From Micromonospora sp. WMMD961 (GTDB taxonomy: Bacteria; Actinomycetota; Actinomycetes; Mycobacteriales; Micromonosporaceae): a stretch of DNA of 64,000 nucleotides. Positions 18,604 to 25,831 of this stretch are shown piece after piece (position 1 is the first letter of the stretch; each line of letters begins with the position of its first letter). The translations under genes and the position numbers were made by a program. The DNA lies in contig NZ_JARUBJ010000002.1 of NCBI RefSeq assembly GCF_029626145.1, positions 3,321,501 to 3,385,500 on the forward strand, written 5' to 3'. The notes below the pieces were generated by a model, which was given only the letters and a program-made list of their open reading frames with translations, made no database searches and was not told the origin of the DNA.

Positions 18604-19298
18604 GCCGAGCCGATCGCCAGGGCGTGGTTGTCCTCGTTCCCGATCCGCACGGCCGCGGCCCGGTCCCGCGCGGTCAGCGACTTGGTGTTCGCCACCGGAA
18701 TGATGCGGACGTCCTCTCGGCCGACCATCGCCCGCAACGCCGCGTCGAGGGCTGCCCGGTCGGTGTCGGCGAGTCGGTCGCGGACGTCGGCGAGGCCGAC
18801 CCACGCGCCCGGCGCGGTGGCCAGCTCCCGGTACGTCGAGCGGACCAGTGCCTCCACCTCCACCGCGGACAATGGTCGCGCCGCCGTGGGTGCCGGTGCT
18901 TCGCGCCGGGGCTCGCCACCAGTCGGGGCCGTCGCCTCGGTCGGCTTGAAGAAGTCGCCGTGGCTGATCCGGAGCCGGTCCAGCGAACGGTGCAGGTTGG
19001 ACAGGACGACGAACAGGGACCGGGTCGTCGAGCCACCCGCCTTCGGCGGCGCGGCGGTGTGCAGCTGACGTGCCACCCGCCAGCCCTGCTCGGTCAGCTC
19101 GTGGGCGAACGGCCGGTGCGTCCGATCGGTGTCGACCAGACCCAGGTCGACGAGCTTCTTGTTGTCCTTGCCGGTCAGCGTGAAGCCGGCCAGCTCCTTC
19201 AGCTCGACGTTGCTGAGTCGGCGCGCCTCGACCATCAGCACCACGAGGGCGTTGATCTGGTTCGGCGTCAGGTGCGGGACGTCCGCCGGGCTCGTCAT
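18600..19298 (-). CDS. Winged-helix protein of the WGR/DUF559/HerA cassette
   Basis: 232-residue cytoplasmic protein. Residues about 8-75 look like a winged-helix/MarR-type fold: LTPNQINALVVLMVEARRLS, recognition region LKELAGFTLTGKDNKKLVDLG, then a wing around DRTHRPFAHELTEQG. After a linker rich in Ala/Pro (about 125-145) a second helical domain follows (VEALVRSTYRELATAPGAWVGL, DRLADTDRAALDAALRAMVG), which may be a second winged helix ending in a beta-wing (VRIIPVANTKSLTARDR). It overlaps both neighbours by 4 bp (ATGA). It could be a DNA-binding adaptor for the ATPase or a regulator of the cassette; translational coupling favours a stoichiometric subunit (inference). Confidence 0.75.
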   Translation of the reverse strand: MTSPADVPHLTPNQINALVVLMVEARRLSNVELKELAGFTLTGKDNKKLVDLGLVDTDRTHRPFAHELTEQGWRVARQLHTAAPPKAGGSTTRSLFVVLSNLHRSLDRLRISHGDFFKPTEATAPTGGEPRREAPAPTAARPLSAVEVEALVRSTYRELATAPGAWVGLADVRDRLADTDRAALDAALRAMVGREDVRIIPVANTKSLTARDRAAAVRIGNEDNHALAIGSA

Positions 19299-20398
19299 GA
19301 TGTCTCATCTCCGTGGGGGTACGTGCCGCCCGCGCGTCGCCGGGCCAGCAGCCGACGGATCCCGTCGACCACCGCCGGCACGTCGGTGAGCACCTGCTCG
19401 TTGGTGAAGCGGAGCACGTCCAGCCCGAGGAGTTGTAGCTGCACGTCTCTCCGCCGATCGTTGGCGAAAGCGATTCGCCCACGATGCTCCGGGCCGTCCA
19501 CCTCGACCGCAAGACCCTCCGTGGGCCAAAACAGATCCAGTCGGTACGCCGCGCCCAGGACATGCGACTCGTAGGTCTGGTTCCACCGCCGGCCCCGCGC
19601 CCAGTCGTGCGGCGCGAGCGCGCGTTCCAACGCCTGCTCGGCGGCGCTGTCACCGCGGGGCACGCCCGCGATCGGCGGCCAGGCCAGCACCGTCGAGCCC
19701 GGCTCGCCGGCGGTGGTCGGGATCCGTTCGGCAGTGCCGGCCAGCCCGGCGAATCGGGCCGGCACCGGAATGCGCACCGAGCGCACCCGATCGGCGTGGC
19801 GCAGCGGCCCGCCGGCCAACCACACGGTGAAACCGCCGTGCCGCACCAGCCACTCGGCAGCGGCCACCAGCGTCCGCTCGGCGTCGACGTCCAGGTCGGG
19901 CAGGGCCACGACCAGCACGCAGCTCTCCCGGTCGTACGCCCCGGAGATCACCCGGGCGAGCCCGGCCGCGCGTACCCCCGGGGCGAAGCGGGACCGGCCG
20001 GCGGGGCGGCGTGGGCCGCGCAGCCCTCGCTCGGCGAGGTCGGCCAGGAACGGGCCGAAGTGCCGGGATCGGGCGGCGGTACGGGCCGCGAGGGCCCGCG
20101 TCGCCGCCACGCCGAGTGTGCCCTCGCTGTCCAAGCGGTCGGCCCCGGTCAGCCAGCGGGGGAACATCGCGAGGGCCGCGGAGTCCAGTTGGTCGAGCAG
20201 GGTATTCACGAGGTCGCCGAGAGGACCTGTCACAGTGGGCCGGTAGTGCACGATCGCGGGCGCTGCCGGTGGCAACGGGTCGAGTGCCACCCGCAGCAGC
20301 TCCGGGTCGACGCCCGGCAGGTGACTGACGCGCCCCGTCGGCGGGGCAGCCCACCAGGCCGCGCTGGCGTCGCCGTCGGCCCGGACGGGGTGTGCCAT
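19295..20398 (-). CDS. DUF559/Vsr-like PD-(D/E)xK endonuclease-domain protein
   Basis: 367 residues. The N-terminal about 240 residues are unassigned alpha/beta sequence, with strands such as CVLVVALPDLDVDAERT and FTVWLAGGPL. The C-terminal about 100 residues match the DUF559/very-short-patch-repair-like nuclease pattern: YRLDLFWPTEGLAVEVDGPEH (catalytic Asp in RLDLF and Glu-x-Asp in VEVDG), the invariant His, then RRRDVQLQLLGLDVLRFTNEQV. AGGGTG lies 7 nt before the ATG. The stop overlaps the next ATG. It is likely the DNA-cleaving component of the cassette; catalytic residues look intact, so activity is plausible but untested. Confidence 0.82.
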   Translation of the reverse strand: MAHPVRADGDASAAWWAAPPTGRVSHLPGVDPELLRVALDPLPPAAPAIVHYRPTVTGPLGDLVNTLLDQLDSAALAMFPRWLTGADRLDSEGTLGVAATRALAARTAARSRHFGPFLADLAERGLRGPRRPAGRSRFAPGVRAAGLARVISGAYDRESCVLVVALPDLDVDAERTLVAAAEWLVRHGGFTVWLAGGPLRHADRVRSVRIPVPARFAGLAGTAERIPTTAGEPGSTVLAWPPIAGVPRGDSAAEQALERALAPHDWARGRRWNQTYESHVLGAAYRLDLFWPTEGLAVEVDGPEHRGRIAFANDRRRDVQLQLLGLDVLRFTNEQVLTDVPAVVDGIRRLLARRRAGGTYPHGDETS

Positions 20399-20446
20399 GG
20401 CGGCACCCTACGACAGCGACGGGTGCGGCCGGGACCCCCTCGCCGC

Positions 20447-21865
20447 TCAGCGCAACCGGCGGATGTCGCCGAACGCGCGGTAGTAACCGCCACGGCTGGA
20501 CTCGCGGACCTCGGTCACCAGGTAGCGGGCACCCGGCTCGCGGATGCCCTTCGGGAACTGCACCGACCAGTCGCGCCGGTAGCCGTCGGACAGCACCTGG
20601 ACCCGCAACCGCCCCCGATCGTCCAGGCACTGCACCACCACGCCGCCGCCGACGTCGCTGGTCACCTCGACGAGTGTCGGCTCCACCGGCTGCGGGGCCT
20701 GGCGGGGTGCCTTGACGTCGCGTACCTCGGGCACGTCACCGGCCTGGGCGGCGCGGATCGCCGGCTCACTCGCGTCGATGCAGGCCAGATGGCCGCCGGT
20801 GGTGACGACGTAGAGCCGGTCGTCGTGGTACTGCATGGAGTATGCCGAGCCGCAGCCGGTGCCGAGCTTCCACAGTCGGGTGCCCTCCGCGTCAAAGCAG
20901 TAGATCGAGGACTGGCTGTCGCCGGCGAAGACATACCGGCCGCCCTCGGCGGTCGCACAGGAGAAGACCGGGGCGTCGCAGAAGTAGCTGCGCTCGTGCC
21001 GACCCGTCTTGGACAGGCGTACCACCTCGCGACTGCTCGTCCCGGCGAACACGCTGCCGCTTTCCTGCCAGCCGAACAGCACCGCGCCGGTCCTGGTGTG
21101 CCACAGTTCGCGGCCGGTACGCCACTCGTAGCCGGTCACCCCCTGCGAGTGGCCGTGGTAGATCGCGTCGGGGTCACACCGCACCATCCACGCCGAGCGC
21201 CCCCGCCCGGGCCTGCGCCACAGGAACTCGTCCTCGTGGTCGACGGCGGTGATCCCGCCGTCGGCGTCGGAGACGCCCAGGACGCCGTCGTGGATGTCCA
21301 GCCAGTAGATGTCGATCTCCGGGGCGATCGCGTACGCCACCCGGGGCACCTTGCCGGACAGGTCGTAGACGTTGCCGTCGTCGCAGCCGGCGTAGACCCA
21401 GGCGTCGTCGGCGACGATGCACTTCACTCCGTCGGGCAGACGCACCTGGGCGCGCACCCGGGCATCGTGGTCGAGCGTGGTGATCACGCCGTGCTCGTTG
21501 CCGACCATGCAGTGCTGCCCGTCGACGAAGATGCCGAAGGCGGGCGCGCCGGAGTCGTAGCGCCAGAGCACCGGCGCGGTGTGGGCGGTCGAACGGGTGC
21601 TGACGATCTGCCGCCGGGAGACGGTGCGCTTCTGTCGGACACCCGGGACGGCCGGAGAGTAGCCCTTGCGGACCTTCTCCCCGATCTTCTTCGCCGCGGC
21701 TGCGCGGGCACGGGCGTTGTCCGGGTAGGCGCTCGCCTTGACCTGACCCTGGTCGCCGATCCGGCCGTAGCGCACGGTCAGCGTGGCGTTGTCGACGATG
21801 ACCTCGTAGAACTTGTGCGCACCGTCCACTTCGGACAGTTCGAGGTAGGTCGTCTCCTGGGACAT
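20447..21865 (-). CDS. WGR-domain protein with beta-propeller (PQQ/WD-like) repeats
   Basis: 472-residue cytoplasmic protein, apparent first gene of the cassette. Residues about 4-70 form a WGR domain (TTYLELSEVDGAHKFYEVIV, LTVRYGRIGDQGQV with the YGRIG variant of the W-G-R core, then DNARARAAAAKKIGEKVRKGY). From about 95 to 400, repeated strands such as WRYDSGAPAFGIFVDGQHCM, VYAGCDDGNVYDL, SVFAGTSSREVVRL, YVFAGDSQSSIYCFDAEGTR and LYVVTTGGHLACID resemble six or seven propeller blades. WGR domains bind DNA ends in eukaryotic PARPs; no PARP domain is present here. GGAGG precedes the ATG. The gap to the nuclease gene is 48 bp. Confidence 0.85.
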   Translation of the reverse strand: MSQETTYLELSEVDGAHKFYEVIVDNATLTVRYGRIGDQGQVKASAYPDNARARAAAAKKIGEKVRKGYSPAVPGVRQKRTVSRRQIVSTRSTAHTAPVLWRYDSGAPAFGIFVDGQHCMVGNEHGVITTLDHDARVRAQVRLPDGVKCIVADDAWVYAGCDDGNVYDLSGKVPRVAYAIAPEIDIYWLDIHDGVLGVSDADGGITAVDHEDEFLWRRPGRGRSAWMVRCDPDAIYHGHSQGVTGYEWRTGRELWHTRTGAVLFGWQESGSVFAGTSSREVVRLSKTGRHERSYFCDAPVFSCATAEGGRYVFAGDSQSSIYCFDAEGTRLWKLGTGCGSAYSMQYHDDRLYVVTTGGHLACIDASEPAIRAAQAGDVPEVRDVKAPRQAPQPVEPTLVEVTSDVGGGVVVQCLDDRGRLRVQVLSDGYRRDWSVQFPKGIREPGARYLVTEVRESSRGGYYRAFGDIRRLR

Positions 21866-21984
21866 GGGCGGGCCTCCGAGGGGTCAGCGACCGGCTCGAC
21901 GTGGCCGGCGCGGCGACAGTGACCACACGCTAACGACCGCCCCCGACAGAACCGGCAGGCGCTTGTCGACGCGGTCGCGTGCGA

Positions 21985-22923
21985 TCACCGTCCCGGCCAG
22001 CCCAGCGCGTCGTCGCGCAACACCGCGTGCGCCCCGACGGTCTGGTTGACGATCTGGGTCACCCGTACGTCGACCGCGACGCTGGCCAGCGCCACCGCGT
22101 CCGCGCGGCTGAGCCCGTGCAGTCGCCGCATCAGGGTCAGCATCGAGTCCAGTGCCGTGAACGTGGCGTCGTCGAGGGACGCGCCGACGCCCAACGTCAG
22201 CCACGCGTCCGCGGTACGCGCCACCGGTCCGGTGAGCGGAAAGTCGTCCCGAACGTCGAAGGTCAGCGTCACCTCGTCCATCGGGCACTCGATCGCGGTC
22301 CCCCCGATCTCACCGTCGCCCTGTGCGGCGTGCCCGTCCCCGACCGAGAACAGCGCCCCGTCCACCGGGATCGGCAGCAGGAGGGTGCTGCCGGCGGTGA
22401 GGTCCTTGCAATCCAGGTTTCCGCCCCAGGGCCGGGGTGGGATGGTCGAGTGTCGTCCCGGCTCGGCCGGCGGCATGCCGAGCACCCCCATGAAGGGACG
22501 CAGGGCGACCGTGTGCCCGTGCTGGTTGCGCCCGACCATCGTCACCGGGTCCAGCTCCCAGGCGTGCACCACCGGTTGCTCCGATACGCCGTAGCGCTGG
22601 TTGAACGTGCTCGGCCAACCGCCGGCCACAGTGGTGCCCCAGGCGGCCGGCACGACCGTGTCGATGCGTACCGCGAGGGTTTGGCCAGCGCGTGCGCCGC
22701 GGACCGCGACCGGACCGACCAGCGCGTGTCCGTGGTCGGGGCGGTGCTGCGCGACCCGGGGGCGGTCCCGGTTGGGTCCGCCGGGGTACGGGCCGGCTGA
22801 CCACCAGCAGTCCAGGGTGCGGTAGCTGACCGTGTCGCCGGGATCGATGGTGAGCACCGGCGGGACGTCGGGGGAGAAGTGGCCGTGCAGGGTGTCGTCC
22901 CCGGGCGTGAGGGTGTGTCGCAT
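21985..22923 (-). CDS. Acetamidase/formamidase family amidohydrolase
   Basis: Zinc-dependent amidase of 312 residues that hydrolyses short amides (formamide, acetamide) to acid and ammonia. The all-beta FmdA/AmdA fold is recognised from SPDVPPVLTIDPGDTVSYRT, GPVAVRGARAGQTLAVRI, the loop MPPAEPGRHSTIPPRPWGGNLDCKDL (metal and substrate region) and GDGHAAQGDGEIGGTAIE, which holds the catalytic Glu and a metal His. Start ATG 22923. A 119-bp gap separates it from the WGR gene downstream, so co-transcription with that cassette is possible but not required. The assignment within the family (acetamidase versus formamidase) is open. Confidence 0.9.
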   Translation of the reverse strand: MRHTLTPGDDTLHGHFSPDVPPVLTIDPGDTVSYRTLDCWWSAGPYPGGPNRDRPRVAQHRPDHGHALVGPVAVRGARAGQTLAVRIDTVVPAAWGTTVAGGWPSTFNQRYGVSEQPVVHAWELDPVTMVGRNQHGHTVALRPFMGVLGMPPAEPGRHSTIPPRPWGGNLDCKDLTAGSTLLLPIPVDGALFSVGDGHAAQGDGEIGGTAIECPMDEVTLTFDVRDDFPLTGPVARTADAWLTLGVGASLDDATFTALDSMLTLMRRLHGLSRADAVALASVAVDVRVTQIVNQTVGAHAVLRDDALGWPGR

Positions 22924-23010
22924 GGGTGCAGGTTAGTGGCCCCGACCGGCGCGACGCGGTGCGCGGCGGGTGCCGGGCGCACCCGCCGCGCACGTCACGT
23001 TCCGGCGGTG

Positions 23011-24036
23011 TCAGCCGGACGTGCAGGAGCGGATCTGTGGACGGGCCCCGCTGTTGCCGTTGGTCATCGTGGTGAAGCCGAAGGTGTTGCCGCTGCCGTT
23101 GGACCGCATGGTCATGACGGTGCCGCTGCTGTCCCAGGTGGCGGTGCCGTTCCAGATGGTGGAGACCCGCTGCGGTGCGGTCAGGACCACCACCACCGTC
23201 CACGTGCTGGCGCCGCTGACCGTCACCGACGTGTTGTACCGGTCGCCCCAGACGTTGGTGGTCGTCGCCGTCGCGGTGCAGCTACCGGTGGGCGGTGGGG
23301 TGGTGCCGCCATCGGTCGGCGGGGTCGTGCCGTCCGGGGCGACGGCGCGGCCGGTGGACGGCGAGATCATGCCGGGGCACAGGTTGCGGCTGGTCAGGTT
23401 GGCCATGATCTGGGGGATGGCGTCGCGGGTGTTCTGGATCCCGTCGTGCATGAGGATGACCTGCCCGGCTTGCAGGCGGCTCGCGTTGGCCACGATCTGG
23501 CTGACGCTGGCCCCGTTCCAGTCCTGCGAGTCCACGTCCCAGAGCACCTGGCGCATGCCGAGCGAGGACGCGACGGACTGGAGCGTGGAGTTGGTCTCGC
23601 CGTACGGAGGCCGGAACAGCACCGGTCGGCTGCCGGTCGCCGACTGGATCGCCGAACTGGTCTGGGACAGGTCCGACTGCATCTGCGACTGGCTCATCGA
23701 GGTCATGTGGGCGTGGTTCCAACTGTGGTTGGCGACCCACATGCCGGCGGAGACCTGCGCCTGCGCCGCCGAGCGGTTGTTCTGGACGTTCTGCCCGACG
23801 TTGAACATGGTGGCCCGTACGCCGTTGCTGCGCAGCACGTTCAGCAGCGCGCTGGTGCTGCCGGTCGGGCCGTCGTCGAAGGTGAGGCCGACGTACCCGT
23901 TGCAGGTGGCGGCGCTGGACGCGGTCGAGGTGGCCGCGAGGACGACACCGCACATCGCGACGGCGGTGGCGAGGACGGCGAGCGCCGCGCGCAACCGCCT
24001 CGACCACAGGGCCGTGCGGGGGAAGAGCCTGCTCAT
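23011..24036 (-). CDS. Secreted polysaccharide deacetylase (CE4/NodB) with cellulose-binding CBM2
   Basis: Exported esterase that removes acetyl groups from xylan, chitin or peptidoglycan. 341 residues from ATG 24036 (ribosome site GAAGGGG); the in-frame upstream extension to 24120 is rejected because it precedes the signal peptide. Signal peptide about 1-42 (RLRAALAVLATAVAMCGVVLAATSTASSAA). NodB domain about 43-235: GLTFDDGPTGST (catalytic Asp and metal Asp), metal-binding HSWNHAHM, RPPYGE, and the C-terminal QVILMHDG His motif. A Thr/Pro linker follows, then CBM2 (about 245-341: CTATATTTNVWGDRYNTSVTV to RSCTSG). Close to Streptomyces-type xylan deacetylases. Divergent from a chitinase gene. 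Confidence 0.93.
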   Translation of the reverse strand: MSRLFPRTALWSRRLRAALAVLATAVAMCGVVLAATSTASSAATCNGYVGLTFDDGPTGSTSALLNVLRSNGVRATMFNVGQNVQNNRSAAQAQVSAGMWVANHSWNHAHMTSMSQSQMQSDLSQTSSAIQSATGSRPVLFRPPYGETNSTLQSVASSLGMRQVLWDVDSQDWNGASVSQIVANASRLQAGQVILMHDGIQNTRDAIPQIMANLTSRNLCPGMISPSTGRAVAPDGTTPPTDGGTTPPPTGSCTATATTTNVWGDRYNTSVTVSGASTWTVVVVLTAPQRVSTIWNGTATWDSSGTVMTMRSNGSGNTFGFTTMTNGNSGARPQIRSCTSG

Positions 24037-24158
24037 CTGGTGCCCCTTCGCGCAGGCCCGGCCGCGCCCCGGTGCGTGGGCAGCACGGTCCGGACGGGTG
24101 TGGATGAGTGGGGAGGTCATGTCGACCGACGTCGACGCATTGACCTCAATGGATCGAA

Positions 24159-24187
24159 GTATTACAGCGGGAATTCCAGCGCGTCAA
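24159..24187 (-). promoter_or_regulatory. Promoter for the CE4 gene
   Basis: On the minus strand, -35 TTGACG (24182-24187), a 17-bp spacer and -10 TAATAC (24159-24164), an excellent match to housekeeping-sigma promoters. The predicted transcript leader is about 115 nt. Confidence 0.7.
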
Positions 24188-24412
24188 CAACTTCCGGAAC
24201 GACCCCGGAACACGTCGGCGACCGTTGCGAGTCATCAATACGTCGCTGTGCTGCACGTCTGCCTGGCGGCGGACTTCCGTGTCGAGGGCTGGATCATGAC
24301 GGTCGTTCGATCTGTCGCGACATGATCCGGAAAGCTGCCGGAAATACCGGGGTCGATGGGGCATGGCGACGGCCGTCGCGCCGGAGGGCTGTGGTGGTGG
24401 GTGTCCCGGGAA

Positions 24413-24446
24413 ACAGTTAAGACTGTGAACAGAAGATGTTACAGTC
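24413..24446 (+). promoter_or_regulatory. Clustered ACAGT/ACTGT inverted repeats upstream of the chitinase gene
   Basis: ACAGT (24413-24417), TAAG, ACTGT (24422-24426) form one inverted repeat. GACTGT (24421-24426) and ACAGTC (24441-24446) form a second, perfect over 6 bp and sharing the middle half-site. They lie about 60-90 bp before the GH19 start, where a regulator would control chitinase expression. They do not resemble the DasR consensus known from Streptomyces chitinase genes. The regulator is unknown. Confidence 0.45.
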
Positions 24447-24504
24447 ATCCCCGTCGATTTCCGCCTGGATTTCGGTCATTGGGTTCCCAGGAAGGAGTGA
24501 TCAC

Positions 24505-25584
24505 ATGACGAGACTGCGCGCGCTGGCCGCGCTGGCGGCACTGATCGTCGCCGGCGCGTTGGTCGCGGTCATCCCGCCCACCGCCGCGTCGGCGGCGGCC
24601 TGCTCAGCATCGTGGCAGGCCTCTGCCGTCTACTGGGCAGACGCCCAGGTGTCACACAACGGCCGCAACTACCGGGCGAAATGGTGGACCCAGAACGAGG
24701 CGCCGCCCGGGACGACAGGCGTCTGGGAGGATCTTGGAGCGTGCGGGGGAGGTGCCACGCCGCCCACCGGAGGCACCTGCAACCATCCGAACTGGGTCGC
24801 CGGAACCTGGTACACCGCCGGAGCGATCGTGCGGTACACCAACGGTCTCTACTACGTCGCCGAGCACGACAATCCGGGGTACGACCCCGTCGTGAGCACC
24901 TGGTACTGGGAGCCGTACACCTGTGGTGGCCAGCCACCGACCACCTCGCCGCCCACCAACCCGGGAGGCTTCGTGGTCACCGAGGCCCAGTTCAACCAGA
25001 TGTTCCCGGGTCGGAACTCCTTCTACACCTACTCCGGGCTCGTCGCCGCGCTCAGCGCCTACCCGGCGTTCGCGAAGAGCGGCAGCGCCACCGTGCAACG
25101 TCAGGAGGCCGCCGCCTTCCTGGCGAACGTGTACCACGAGACCGGTGGGCTCGTGCACATCGTCGAGCAGAACACCGCGAACTACCCGCACTACTGCGAC
25201 CCCGGTCAGCCCTACGGCTGCCCGGCGGGGCAGGCCGCCTACTATGGACGCGGGCCGATCCAGCTCAGCTGGAACTTCAACTACAACGCCGCCGGGAACG
25301 CCCTCAACCTGCCGCTGCTGACCAACCCGTGGCTGGTGCAGACCGACGCCGCGGTGGCCTGGAAGACCGGGATCTGGTACTGGATGACGCAGAACGGGCC
25401 GGGCACCATGACCGCCCACAGCGCGATGGTCACCGGCGCCGGGTTCGGCCAGACGATCCGCAGCATCAACGGCTCGATCGAGTGCAACGGCGGTAACCCC
25501 GCCCAGGTGCAGAGCCGCGTCACCAGATACCAGCAGTTCGTCGGCATCATCGGCGTGTCGGCCGGGGCCAACCTCTACTGCTGA
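24505..25584 (+). CDS. Secreted GH19 chitinase with two chitin-binding modules
   Basis: Exported endochitinase of 359 residues. The start ATG 24505 has a strong GGAAGGAG site. Signal peptide about 1-32. Two CBM5/12-type modules at about 33-85 (CSASWQASAVYWADAQVSHN, AKWWTQNEAPP) and about 92-150 (NHPNWVAGTWYTAGAIVRYT, AEHDNPGYDPVVSTWYWEPY), then a Thr/Pro linker. GH19 catalytic domain about 157-359: acid Glu212 in YHETGG, second acidic site in the IVEQNT region, and the substrate-binding loop YYGRGPIQLSWNFNYNAAG starting at Tyr246. Architecture matches Streptomyces ChiF/ChiG-like enzymes but with doubled binding modules. Followed by a terminator hairpin. Confidence 0.95.
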   Translation: MTRLRALAALAALIVAGALVAVIPPTAASAAACSASWQASAVYWADAQVSHNGRNYRAKWWTQNEAPPGTTGVWEDLGACGGGATPPTGGTCNHPNWVAGTWYTAGAIVRYTNGLYYVAEHDNPGYDPVVSTWYWEPYTCGGQPPTTSPPTNPGGFVVTEAQFNQMFPGRNSFYTYSGLVAALSAYPAFAKSGSATVQRQEAAAFLANVYHETGGLVHIVEQNTANYPHYCDPGQPYGCPAGQAAYYGRGPIQLSWNFNYNAAGNALNLPLLTNPWLVQTDAAVAWKTGIWYWMTQNGPGTMTAHSAMVTGAGFGQTIRSINGSIECNGGNPAQVQSRVTRYQQFVGIIGVSAGANLYC

Positions 25585-25593
25585 TCCGCGCGG

Positions 25594-25633
25594 CCGGGCC
25601 TCGACGTACGCCGCTGCGTATGTCGAGGCCCGG
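25594..25633 (+). terminator. Terminator hairpin after the GH19 gene
   Basis: Arms CCGGGCCTCGACGTACGC and GCGTATGTCGAGGCCCGG pair over 18 positions with one mismatch around a 4-nt CGCT loop, 10 bp after the stop codon. Confidence 0.75.
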
Positions 25634-25831
25634 TGCACGTCGCTCCGGGCGACCCGTTGACACGGCCGCGGTGCGACCGGAACTATCAGCGGACAGCTCA
25701 CCGCTCCGACTCTCGTTGATCGCCAACCGGCATGACAACGATGTCAGAGCCTGACCAGCGCCACCGCACGCTCCACACTGCCCCGACCTCGACGTACTCG
25801 ACCCGGTTCGAGTCGAAAGGCACCGTCCCCC

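Noticed and set aside
18604..19653. Upstream extension of the large ATPase frame
   Set aside because: It overlaps the winged-helix gene entirely and is low-complexity Arg/Ala/Gly; the ATG at 18603 forms a proper ATGA junction.
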